A stretch of 64,000 nt of DNA from Sphaerolaimus hirsutus (taxonomy: Eukaryota; Nematoda; Chromadorea; Monhysterida; Sphaerolaimidae): contig OZ038451.1 of NCBI GenBank assembly GCA_964036195.1, forward strand, positions 310,001-374,000, in the 5' to 3' direction. Below are positions 53,885 through 63,925 of this stretch, piece after piece (position 1 is the first letter of the stretch; every line of letters starts with the position of its first letter). Both the position numbers and the translations under genes were made by a program. Below the pieces are notes generated by a model. That model worked only from the letters and a program-made list of their open reading frames with translations, made no database searches and had not been told where the DNA came from.

Positions 53885-54600
53885 TTCACTTGGGGGGTAA
53901 TTCGAGAGTGTAGGTAATTCACCCACCTCGGGGGTTTACTGTAAGGAGGTAGATAATTCATTCATGCAGGGAGGATAATTCAAGGGGTAGGTAATTCACA
54001 CGCGGGGTTACTGCGAGGGGATGGGTAATTCACACAGGGGGGTAATTCGAGAGGATGGGTAATTCACACAGGTGGGATAACTCGATGGGATGGTTATTCA
54101 TGCAGGGGGGCAATGTGAGGGGATGGGTACTTCACAGGGGGGGGGGTAATTCGAGGGAATGGGTTAACCACAGGGGGATAAGTCGCGGGGATGGGTAATT
54201 CACATGGTGGGATAATTTGAGGAGATGGATAATTCATGGGGGGATAATTTGCGGGGATGGATAATTCATGGGGGGATAATTTTAGGGGCTGAATAATTCA
54301 CCCGGGGGGGGGGTAATTCGAGGAGATGGGTAATTCACATGGGGTGATAATTCAAGGAGATGGATAATTCATGAGGGGATAATTTGAGGGGATTACTAAT
54401 TCAGGGGGGTGATAATTTGAGGGGATAGCTTTATTCACAGGGGGTAATTTGAGGGGATACATAATTCACATGGGGGATAATTCAAGGGGATAGGTGATTC
54501 ACACGGGAGGGAAATTTGAGGCATAAGGTAATTCACGCAGGGGGATAACTCGAGGCGGTTGGTAATTCACGCAGGAGGGATAATTTGAGGGGCTAGGTAT
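53885..54600. repeat. mirror copy of the gaattac tandem repeat
   Basis: Units such as gggtaattcacacagggggg and aattcgaggggatgg, the reverse complement of the array at 52090-52805. Confidence 0.8.
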
Positions 54601-54643
54601 TTTATGGCTGCCCTGTCTTTGTTAAAAATAGTGCAATTCATAC

Positions 54644-55163
54644 CGGAGTTGTTAAAAGTACCGAAAAAATTTCAAAGTATATGCAAACATAAAGTATTTA
54701 TTTTTTTCTCACCCCCTGAGTACAGGAAATGTTAAGTAATTTTTTTACTTTTACTCATGAGTAAACGTGAGTTAACATACTTTTTCTGCTTGAAAACGTA
54801 AAGGTGAGTATTTTAGAAAATTTTGCCCACTTTTCAAAATCACAATCACAAATTTTCATATTTTTTACCGATTTCAACATCAAATAAACCTATTTTTAGT
54901 CTTTATGGCTATAAATTATATTAAATTCACATTTTTGGCCATGTTTCTCTATTTTTGCCTATTTCACCCTTTTATCCATTCCATGCCTTCAAAACACCTG
55001 TATAATGGAATATCAGAAAAACGTTTTCTGTACAGGAGTACTTTCAAAAAGTATACATAAACGTGAGTACAGAAACTTTTTTCTGAAGAAACGTAAATGT
55101 ATTTACTCTGTACTCAAGTATACGTATTTATCGAGTAAAAGTAAATACATTTTAACAACTATG
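54644..55163. mobile_element. hAT-like element, mirror copy of beta
   Basis: Starts cggagttgttaaaagtacc, ends ttttaacaactatg, flanked by attcatac (54636-54643 and 55164-55171), the reverse complement of the gtatgaat that flanks beta. So both palindrome arms share the same insertion. About 520 bp, uninterrupted. Confidence 0.8.
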
Positions 55164-55197
55164 ATTCATACCTCATTCCAAAAATGATCACACTTGC

Positions 55198-55725
55198 CAG
55201 ACTTGTTAGAATTACTTAACTTTTTCAAAAGTATAGACATTGTATACACCACAAAGCACCACAAAATATAGAAAACGTAAAATACTTTTTTTACTTGTAC
55301 TTACGCGTAAATTTTCACTTTTGTTGTGAGTGATGAAACGAGTACTTTCCTTCATAGAATATGTAAAATTGGGCACATTTTCATATGTCTACAGCACAAC
55401 ATACGTTTTTTTGTAAGAAAATGATAGATAAATATGATGACTTTATAAATATAGCTTATCGACAACACACTTTGCACGGAAATCTACCATGTGCCAAATG
55501 ACTAATGAACGAAAAATTGGTTATATTTCTGCCACAATAGAAATAACGTTGGTAATATGGGATAATTTTTACGTGGAACATACAACAGACCATTTTACCT
55601 GAGTTTATTCATCACATTATGGTGCCATTTTGTTTAAAGCTTGCGGTTTGAGCAGTAAATGTCCCACATTGAAATTTCTGAAATACATTTTCTGTACGCG
55701 TATGCTTTGAAAATGTACGCGTACG
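55198..55725. mobile_element. truncated mirror copy of hAT-like alpha
   Basis: Begins agacttgttagaattac next to ttgccag and runs in reverse complement to 14622-15142. It lacks the outer ~107 bp of alpha. Confidence 0.65.
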
Positions 55726-56000
55726 CTATGCCCTTTCCAATCGGTAGTGCACATTGTATTTTTGCACACCAGATGCATTTGCATTTGATGACACATTCAA
55801 TGACTAGACGCAGCAGCTCTTTTGCTTATGCTTGCTGCAACGATGTTTTTAAGTATGTGTAGTATTTTTGAGCGTCAGTGGGGGAACTATTCGAGGGGGG
55901 AATTGTTTTCTCCTCACTCACCTAACAAGGAAAGAACTATTCAAGGGGGGAACTATTGAAGAGGGGGAACTATTCGAGAAAATACAGTATTAACGTTCTA
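55726..56000. other. flank of palindrome and right end of another G-rich MITE
   Basis: 55880-55990 has ggggaactattcgagggggg units ending ttcgagaaaatacagta, like a MITE right end whose left end is missing. The rest is unassigned. Confidence 0.4.
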
Positions 56001-56485
56001 CCGTATTTCCTCGAAATACCCCCAGGAGGTTTTGTTCTTTCAGAGTGAGAATTTTGAGGGGGGGGGGAGGATTTCGAGGATGGTTTATTTTTTTGGCAGG
56101 AAATTTTTGAAATCCCAGTACTAAATTGTCGTCTGAAACGTACGCAGACGTCGAAAAATGCAACAAAAATTGTCATTTATTAAGCTATAAAAACTTGTAT
56201 AAGTGTGAAGACGTTTTAACACTGTTCTCACATAACAGAGTCATCGTTTTTAACGTGTTCTCCATTGCCCATATGACAAAGCCTTTAACATATTCATTCT
56301 CTATACACTAAATTGGGGGGGGTATTTTGAGGGAGGGGTTTATAAGTTCATAGTGTCCACTTTGAGGGGGGGGGGGTATTCAATTGGGGAGGGGGTATTT
56401 TGAGGAGGGGGCTAATAAATTTATAGTGGCCATTTTGAGGGGGGTGTTTCGAGACGGGGAGGGGGTATTTTGAGGAAATACGGTG
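56001..56485. mobile_element. TA-type MITE, CCGTATTTCCTCGAAATA family
   Basis: CCGTATTTCCTCGAAATACC at the left, TATTTTGAGGAAATACGG at the right. TA precedes it; TG follows. Body of gggggggtatttcgagg units. Confidence 0.7.
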
Positions 56486-56555
56486 TATAAATACACAGCA
56501 GGGTAAAAACTGTTTTTTTTCTACTTCATTGGGTCAATTTTTGTCATTTTTTATT

Positions 56556-56597
56556 TTTGTCGGTTCGGGTCTCGTTAACGAGACCCGAACCGACAAA
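56556..56597. repeat. perfect 42-bp palindrome
   Basis: tttgtcggttcgggtctcgt is followed without spacer (one central axis at the ttaa) by its exact reverse complement. It could extrude as a hairpin. It sits between two MITEs and has no assigned role. Confidence 0.85.
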
Positions 56598-56849
56598 TCG
56601 AGCAAAAACGAGGACAGTCGCGTGTGTTTTGTGTCAGTTTCTTGGCACATTGTTGTCACAAGCTGTGAACGTGTTTTTTATATATGTTTGTGCCAACATT
56701 TATCATTCCAATGGAATGGCAGGTTTTGCACATTTTTGCACTTATGAAAGCAATAGAAAGGCAGGTAGATATTATTGGGGGGTAAACTAAGTTTCTTATT
56801 TCTTTGACATCTCATACAAATATTTACACATTCCTGCGTTCCATACTGT

Positions 56850-57960
56850 TGTATGGTCACTGGTTTTGATGCCCTTTGAGTATGTTTGGGTTTGGGGTCT
56901 GGGCTTCGATGAAAAATGTTGTTTCCTCAAATATTCCCCCAGTCCTGAGATAAGGGGGGTCTATAAAAACATGGTCATTTTGCATGACCGATCAGGCCGA
57001 TCAACTTTGGAGCTTAATAACTTGTCCATTTCTGGGCCGATTCTGACCGTTCAACATTTAAAATGATCAGCACAACATGTAGAGTACATTTTTGAGGTCG
57101 GCTTAGTGATGTCAACATCCCTTATGCTGATTTGACCCAGTTTTTCAATGCAAAAAATATTTCTGAACATGCTATCATATACCGTATTTCCTCGAAATAC
57201 CCCCCGGGGGTGATTGTTTCAAAGTGCTCCTGAGAGGGGGGGGTTAAACAAGGGGGGTTATTATTTTGCAAGAACTTTTTTGAAATCATACTACAAAATC
57301 GTTGTTTGTGATGTGCGCTGGGGTAGAAAAATGCATCAATAACTGACATGTAAAGACTCCTGTAGACTAATATATGTATTTATGTAGATGGTATAAACAC
57401 TGTTCTAACGTGATTCCAACATTGTTTTAATGTGTGTTCTGCACTACGCAGAACACAAACTGCCGTATTTGTCATGTACGTTCTCTTTACACTCAATTTG
57501 GGGGGGGTATTTCGACGGGGGGTGATTGTTTCATAGTGGTCTCGAGAGGGGGTCAAACAAGGGGGGGGGGTATTTCGAGGAAATATGGTAGTTTAGACGA
57601 CGAGAATTCATACCTGAAAAATTATTTCAATATATCTTTCCAATAAAACATTGTATTGTAACACTTCAAACTTCTGCGCAGAACTTCAAAAATCACTAAT
57701 CCAACCTCAAAAATGGAATCTACAGATTGTGCCGATCATTCTACCAAGTGTTGAACTATCAAAATCAGCCCAGAAATGGCCAAGTTATTAGCCTTCAAAT
57801 TCTATCAACCGGATCGGCCATGTAAAATGACTATCCTTTATTAGACCCCTTTTATCCCAGGACTGGGGGATTATTTGAGGAAACCAAATTTTTTGTCATA
57901 GCCCAGACCCCAAACCCCAACATACTCGAAGGGCATCAAAATCGGCCAACGTACAACAGA
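56850..57960. repeat. inverted repeat, arms about 260 bp, with a MITE in the spacer
   Basis: 56850-57105 (gatgccctttgagtatgttt, gggtttggggtctgggct) is mirrored at 57695-57960 (agcccagaccccaaacccca). The spacer includes the MITE at 57182-57588. Arms show moderate divergence. Confidence 0.7.
57182..57588. mobile_element. TA-flanked MITE, CCGTATTTCCTCGAAATA family
   Basis: TA on both sides, CCGTATTTCCTCGAAATACC against TATTTCGAGGAAATATGG. Closely resembles 8369-8822 inside, including tgtgttctgcactacgcaga. Confidence 0.75.
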
Positions 57961-58164
57961 ATGGGAATATTCATTTCTGAGACTGCAAAACATAGGTAGT
58001 TTACACCCTAATATTTACATTGGAAGAGTGACAAAAAACTAAAATATAAAAAATGAATGGTGAGAATTTTCAAGTAGATATTTAATTCCAGCATTCAAAC
58101 AGATATTTGTTGTTGACAATGAAAAATGTTGACAAAACTATAAAAGACCCTATAGACTTATATC

Positions 58165-58596
58165 CCGTATTACCTCGAATTGATCCCCCCTTGAATTACC
58201 CCCCTCGAATCAACCCCCCCTCAAAATGGGCTGGGGAAATAATAACCCCCCCCCCTCGAAATACCACCCCCCTCCAGAATGATTTACATTATGTACCTAT
58301 ACAATGTACATGATGTATTTATCACTGCTTTATCATTTGCAGCTGCACATAGACTTGTTTGTGTAGCAATCTACGTTTTTATGTCCAAATACATCCTGTT
58401 TGGACACATTTATTACCTGTTTTGGGTATGAAAATGCCAACTTTTTACTACTATCCTTACGAAAATTTCTGACGAAATAATAATAAAAACCTTGAATAGA
58501 CCCCCCCCCCTTGAATTAACCCCCCTCAAAGTTTTCCCAAATAATAAATATTTCTCAGATAATAAACCCCCATGGGGGTATTTTGAGGTAATACGG
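58165..58596. mobile_element. MITE, CCGTATTACCTCGAATTG variant
   Basis: CCGTATTACCTCGAATTG against TATTTTGAGGTAATACGG, TA on the right only. Shares the ctcaaaatgggctggggaaa block with 7964-8060. A partial second right end (gataattcgaggtaatacag) is at about 58735-58754. Confidence 0.65.
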
Positions 58597-59177
58597 TAAG
58601 TATGTAGCTAGTATAAACCCTGACATTTTACAGGGTCTTTTACGTGACACATGACATTTTACACTTTACAGGGTCTTTTACATGGTCTTGAATTGCCCCA
58701 TGGGGGTATTTCAAGGAACATAAATTCAAGGGGGGATAATTCGAGGTAATACAGCATATGCATTCCCCCTATCACTCACTACACCACTCCCTCATACACT
58801 TTTATAAGCAACTGTGGTAAAGTCGGTGTCGTCACAAAAAAATGAAAAAAACACTTTCGCAGCTTGTGGCGACAATCGACAACAAAAATCAGGCTCACAT
58901 GAAAACCTTTTTTTTTGTGACAACAAGCGCTCATCGTCGCATTGTCTCCAATCAAAAGCTTGTGCCGACAACAAGATTTTTTAGATCTAAAAAGCGAACC
59001 GACAACGTGAAATTTTTAAAATGCTTATAACTCTGGAACAAAAAGGCCGATTTATCTAAAATTTGGCATGTGAGTGCACCTAACTAGTGAGTATACTGAC
59101 CTGTTTTTTCTCGCAGATATGGAACTTTATTCTGGATTTATGGAACTTTTTTCACTTTTTGATTTGTTGGCACATTT
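58597..59177. other. right interior of the TTAA-flanked outer element
   Basis: acattttacagggtctttta repeats (58620-58690) and the fragment gtaaagtcggtgtcgtcac at 58816, which resembles the end of the element at 60528. No gene. Confidence 0.4.
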
Positions 59178-59195
59178 TGCAGTGTAAACGCCTCT

Positions 59196-59615
59196 TAAGG
59201 CGTTAATCATGATTCAATTGGTCAAAATCGACTTTTTTCACGTTTTTGTTTCTTAGGTATAAAGTGGCTATGGCAAACACCCCAAAATGTGTACATTTTC
59301 TGAAAGAGCACAATCTCAGCTACGCAATGGTGTGTGTCTACCCCTGTTCCCCAAGAACGGTTAAGGCGTGAATCGCAATTCAATTGGTAAGAATCGACTT
59401 TTTTCACATTTTTGTTTCTTAGGTATAAAGTGGCTATGGCAAACACCCCAAAATGTGTACATTTTCTGAAAGAGCACAATCTCAGCTACGCAATGGTGTG
59501 TGTCTACCCCCATTCCCCAAGAACGGTTAAGGCGTGAATCGCGATTCAATCAGCTGGAACTGACCTGCATTCACATTTTTGTTTCTCAGGTATAAAGTGG
59601 CTATGGCAAATACCC
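59196..59615. repeat. satellite resumes, about 2.5 inverted-orientation units
   Basis: Same unit and orientation as 12856-14272, starting where that array broke off (ttaaggcgttaatc) and ending at gctatggcaaataccctaat. Confidence 0.85.
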
Positions 59616-59867
59616 TAATTTATGGCTATTATATATATATTTATGTGTATACCAGCTAACATCATACCCAGAAAAGTTTGACAATGAACCAAGGAACTTG
59701 ATATCCCATTCTGTCTAGTGACTGAATTTGGGTGCAAATGGATTTGTATTGTGATCCTGACTGAGTCAAGCAATAAATATGTTTGGTATTTTCAGTTACA
59801 ATCTGGATATTTGATAAGAAAACCACTGTTTAAACATTAAAATGTTGTAAAATGCAACTTTTTTAAA

Positions 59868-59995
59868 AATAACTTGAGTTTTTACCAAAAAAAACTTGAG
59901 TTTTTATCAAAAAAAACTTGAGTTTTTATGAAAACAACTTGAGTTTTTATCAAAAAAACTCGAATTTTTACCAAAAAACTCAATTTTTTTCAAAA
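59868..59995. repeat. short tandem repeat acttgagtttttaycaaaaa
   Basis: Five or more imperfect units of about 22 bp, followed by related aaaactc-rich sequence to 60090. The rest of 59616-60527 shows no gene. Confidence 0.7.
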
Positions 59996-60527
59996 AACAC
60001 AGAAATAAAACACAGAAACTCTTTTTCAGAAGTTTTTTTTGTGAAAAAACTCAAAACACAGATATTCATTTTTGAAAAACTCAAAATACAGAAAGTGTTT
60101 TTATTTTGAGAACTCACCCATCATTGGCCACATGCTCCCCGAAGTGGCAAAGCTCAAGAGAGGGCATACATACTGGCTCGCAAGCAATTTTGACAGTTTT
60201 CACAGAGATGAAAAAAAGTACAACATTTTACATTTTTGTTGTTTTGTAATTTGAAACCAACAGCGCCAATGGAAGCCAGGGATCTTTATTGTCTACAATA
60301 CATTTTTTGTCAATGGTTACTCTTTCAAACACTGTTTTTTCTTTAAGGTGTTGTGTGTTGTTTAACCACTATGATCATCAACACTCAATGCCAGGAAGTG
60401 AACTTTTGTTCCTTTTTTCTTGGCTAACAGACACAAATTTCCGAGAAATTTTGTTGGCAGTCGGTCACAATAGGGGCACGTTAAAGCTAGAAGCTAGAAA
60501 TTCATACATTTGTAGATAAATGTATGG

Positions 60528-61482
60528 TAAAGTCGGCGGACATTTCACCCTACAAAATCGGAGGGTTAGAATTCGCTCGTGAATAAAGCGAACAATGAAA
60601 CTTGTGTCCCGCGCGGACACTAGAAATTGAAAAAGAAAATCATATTAAAAGAAAATGGACGTTTCGCTGCGTCCGTGCGTGCCGCGCCCTAGTTATCTAC
60701 ATTTTCAACGTTGCTCGTAAAGAATTTGACCGTTCAAACTACCATTGTACCGTTCAAACTACTTTTTTTGTTTTTATTTTATTTTTCATTCGTTGGCTCC
60801 GTTCCAACAGAAGAGAACTTGGCAGCCGGCCAAAATTTCGAAATACGCTATTAATATGAATACCGTATTTTTCTTGAATAATCCCCCTGGGGGATTATTA
60901 TTTCGGCAGACTTTTTTGATGGGGGATTATTCAAGGGGGGAATTATTCAAGGGGAGGAATTTTTATTTCGTCAGAATTCTCAAGCATGTTTCCATCAACT
61001 CATTCGACAAAACATGCTTTATTTACACAATAACATGCTATTCTTGTTCAAATTAGACATAAAAAAATTGATTGTATGCCTTGAGGGGGGGATTATTCGA
61101 GAGGTTTGAATTATTTTTTGCTCACTCATTTTACAGGGGGGATTATTCATGGGGGGGAATTATTCAAGGGGGGGAATTATTCAAGCAAATACGGTAAAAT
61201 AGGCTCACAATAGCTATATAACCATGTATATAAACAAAAATAGCGATTATGAAGGTGGAAATTGGCAAAGCGAAGCAAATTTTAACGATTTTTAGCTAAC
61301 TTTCAGTTTTCACTCTCATTTGTATAATACGCAACTGGTAACTGGGATAAGGGCCAAGTTTTCATGTGACCCGATCTATTCCAATCGTTAAAATATTGTG
61401 TCACAATTCCTAATGCCGTCATGCACTCTCCACTGGAGAGATTGACGCAAATGTTTGTAGGGCGATACGTCTGCCGACTTTA
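60528..61482. mobile_element. element with TAAAGTCGGCGGAC inverted ends
   Basis: TAAAGTCGGCGGACATTTCA at the left and the reverse complement of TAAAGTCGGCAGACGTATCG at the right; the shared CCCTACAAA follows. atgtatgg precedes it (60520-60527) and the same 8-mer follows 62671, so a second hAT-like element seems to have landed at its very end. Contains the MITE at 60863-61194. No transposase. Confidence 0.6.
60863..61194. mobile_element. TA-flanked MITE, short form with gaattattcaag units
   Basis: CCGTATTTTTCTTGAATAAT against ATTATTCAAGCAAATACGG, TA on both sides, 332 bp. Confidence 0.75.
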
Positions 61483-62670
61483 GGGTTGGGAACCCGACCC
61501 GACCCGACCCGAACCCGATACCCGCACATATTGGAACCGAAACCCAATACCCGAACCCGAAACTACTACCCGAACCCGAACCCGATACCCAACCTTAATA
61601 CCCGAACCCGCACTCAATACCCGAAAATACCCACAAAAATTTCCCACCATTCAATCTTTCAAGCAGTTTGGGAAAATTGTGAATACAACTTCCAGTTGTT
61701 GTTGCAGATTTAATTGAGGCAATGTTGCCAGAGCAAATTGGAAAAAGATGTTTGCTCAAGAGCACTTTATTGGCCATTGGCGAGGCCACTGGAATACTGT
61801 CACCATAAACTATGATGTCTAAGCACTGTTGAAATGTTTTGGTGGATTTAGTATTTGCTTGTAGGTATTCTAGTTTGCCATTGGTTTTTCCCAAAAATAC
61901 TGAGGTAAAGACTGTGGGTCAAAATGAACCCTGCACAAATATGTTACACCATTCTTGGAGCCCCAGCAGCTACAGCTTGAAAATATACCCCAACAGGTGC
62001 AGCCATCACTCACTCTCCCAAATAACAGTGCAACCATCACTCACTCTCCCAAATAACAGTGCAGCCATCACTCACTCTCCCAAATAACAGTGCAGCCATC
62101 ACGCACTCTCCAGATTTTTACAACTGGAAATGGTTACTAAGAATCATTGAAAAATATTTATGGCTGGTGCACAGTGCATTGGCTTCGGCAGTTTTTACCA
62201 AAGCATCTTGAGGTAAAACACTGTGGGCCAATCTGAATTAAACCAAAAACATGTTTAACTATTTTTGGGGGCCTCAGCCACCATGGTGTGATGGTATGTC
62301 CCACAACAAACACAGCTATGTTTTATATCACAATTCAATGGTCATGCTTTTTCTTGAGTAAGGTGATGTTTTTTTTTGAAAAACTGCTGCATTTCCATGT
62401 GTATTTGCGCTAGTTAAACACCTTGTGATGCACTCCAAAACCCATGCTGTATGGTTGTTATTCAATCCAATACCAGATGATATTATCACCTGATACACAA
62501 CAATTCTATTACCCGATACCCAACACTTCTATTACCCAATACCCAACATTTTGACCAGAAAACCCGACCCGATACCCGACCTCAATACCCGAACCAGAAC
62601 CCGATACCCACAAAATTTTTGGATCCGATACCTGATACCCAACCCCGAAAATTTTGAAATTCCCAACCCT
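61481..62670. mobile_element. hAT-like element with gacccgaacccg subterminal repeats
   Basis: TAGGGTTGGG and CCCAACCCT ends as in 49029-50108. Subterminal runs of acccgacccgaacccgatac at both ends. The interior includes the 31-bp tandem repeat at 61997-62111. Its own target duplication is not clear because it adjoins another element's end. Confidence 0.65.
61997..62111. repeat. 31-bp tandem repeat, 3.7 units
   Basis: Units gtgcagccatcactcactct plus cccaaataaca, nearly identical. Confidence 0.85.
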
Positions 62671-62671
62671 T

Positions 62672-62963
62672 ATGTATGGTCTTGATTTTGGTACCCATAG
62701 AAGCCCCCTAGCAAGATGTCATCGGGAAAAATACACAAAAATTCTGTATGAATGAACTGTGTCTGGTTTAGCAAACTGCAGACTTATTTCACATAGTGTT
62801 AGAGTAGTAGATTTGAGGCAGCAACTGATGGAGCATGGTCAATCCATCCATTGAAATTTGAATCCAACATGACCGGTAATTATACATAAGTGGAACAATT
62901 TGTATAATGAAAAAAACCATTGACTTTATGTACTTTTGATGTGTAACTTGAGAAAAGCATGTA
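62672..62963. other. unassigned stretch
   Basis: No repeat ends or coding frames recognised. Confidence 0.4.
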
Positions 62964-63244
62964 CCGTATTACCTCGAAATACCCCCAGGGGGTTTATTAT
63001 TTCGCCAGCAAAATTTGAGGGGGGGATAATTCGAGGGGGGGTTTATTCGAGGGGGGGGGTCTATTATTTCGCCAGAAATTTTCGAAAATTCCCCATACGC
63101 AGACGTAGAAAAATCGAACAATTACATAGATGTATGTGTGTTTATAGGCATCTATAACTGTATATACACAAAAACCCTTCCCTAACGTCACTCAATCATC
63201 AGTTTTAACGTGTGTTCTGCATTGTACAGAACACAAACTGCGGT
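62964..63244. mobile_element. TA-preceded MITE, left part, cut by assembly gap
   Basis: Begins CCGTATTACCTCGAAATACC after TA and includes ggggataattcgaggggg and tgttctgcattgtacagaac. The right end lies in or was lost at the N run. Confidence 0.65.
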
Positions 63245-63444
63245 NNNNNNNNNNNNNNNNNNNNNNNNNNNNNNNNNNNNNNNNNNNNNNNNNNNNNNNN
63301 NNNNNNNNNNNNNNNNNNNNNNNNNNNNNNNNNNNNNNNNNNNNNNNNNNNNNNNNNNNNNNNNNNNNNNNNNNNNNNNNNNNNNNNNNNNNNNNNNNNN
63401 NNNNNNNNNNNNNNNNNNNNNNNNNNNNNNNNNNNNNNNNNNNN
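63245..63444. other. assembly gap (200 N)
   Basis: Exactly 200 undetermined bases, a conventional gap size, placed inside a MITE. Confidence 0.95.
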
Positions 63445-63720
63445 CATATATTGGTTTCCGTCTTGCTCGATATGGGCACGATTGAAAAGTGAAATACTGG
63501 CCTAAGATTTTTACTTTTGACACTTATTAAATATGTATGTATGATGTATTCAACATAAATAATAAAAAACATTTCCAGAATTTGCTCATATTCTTATTCT
63601 ACCCCTTATGTTATAAATACTGTAGAGCAAAATCCCGTAAGCAAACCTCATTCAAAAATTGGTGGCAACTCTACATGCTTGATAAAATTTCCAGTATGTT
63701 GAGATACGGCTAGTGGTGGA

Positions 63721-63925
63721 ATGGCGCCATGGCGCTGGCGCCATTTGAGGGCGCCAAAGGGCGCCGCGCCATGGCGCCATTGGCGCTTGGCGCCCTTTTC
63801 CTGTGGCGCCCTTGGCGCCTGGCGCCCACTTTCTGAAAGGCGCCATGGCGCCCTTGGCGCTTGGCGCCTTCTCCGTGGCGCCCCTTGGCGCCTGGCGCCC
63901 TGCCATAGAGGGCGCCAAAATGGCG
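63721..63925. repeat. GGCGCC-rich inverted/tandem block
   Basis: About two dozen ggcgcc palindromes separated by 4-10 bp (atggcgccatggcgctggcg). It looks like the motif-packed end of another hAT-like element (preceding ctagtggtgg), but the partner end was not found. GC content is far above its surroundings. Confidence 0.65.

Larger units (their letters stand above)
53690..55725. repeat. right arm of the large palindrome
   Basis: Mirrors 51669-53000 and then 14622-15317, without the BEL/Pao insertion. About 2.04 kb. It ends inside a copy of the alpha hAT-like element at tacgcgtacgc, after which the sequences diverge. Confidence 0.8.
14273..59194. mobile_element. TTAA-flanked outer element hosting about 45 kb of nested insertions
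   Basis: The satellite reads aacggTTAA at 14272 and TTAAggcg from 59195. Just inside are inverted ends, GGCGTTTACACTGCA (14276-14290) and TGCAGTGTAAACGCC (59178-59192). Similarity extends inward (tgtgccagcaaa versus tttgttggcaca). TTAA duplication is typical of piggyBac and Kolobok-type elements. No transposase of either type was found inside, so this is probably a non-autonomous element that later received the nested insertions described below. Confidence 0.65.

Noticed and set aside
5952-62670. hAT transposase inside any of the hAT-like elements
   Set aside because: No frame long enough or with recognisable transposase blocks was found; all copies appear non-autonomous.
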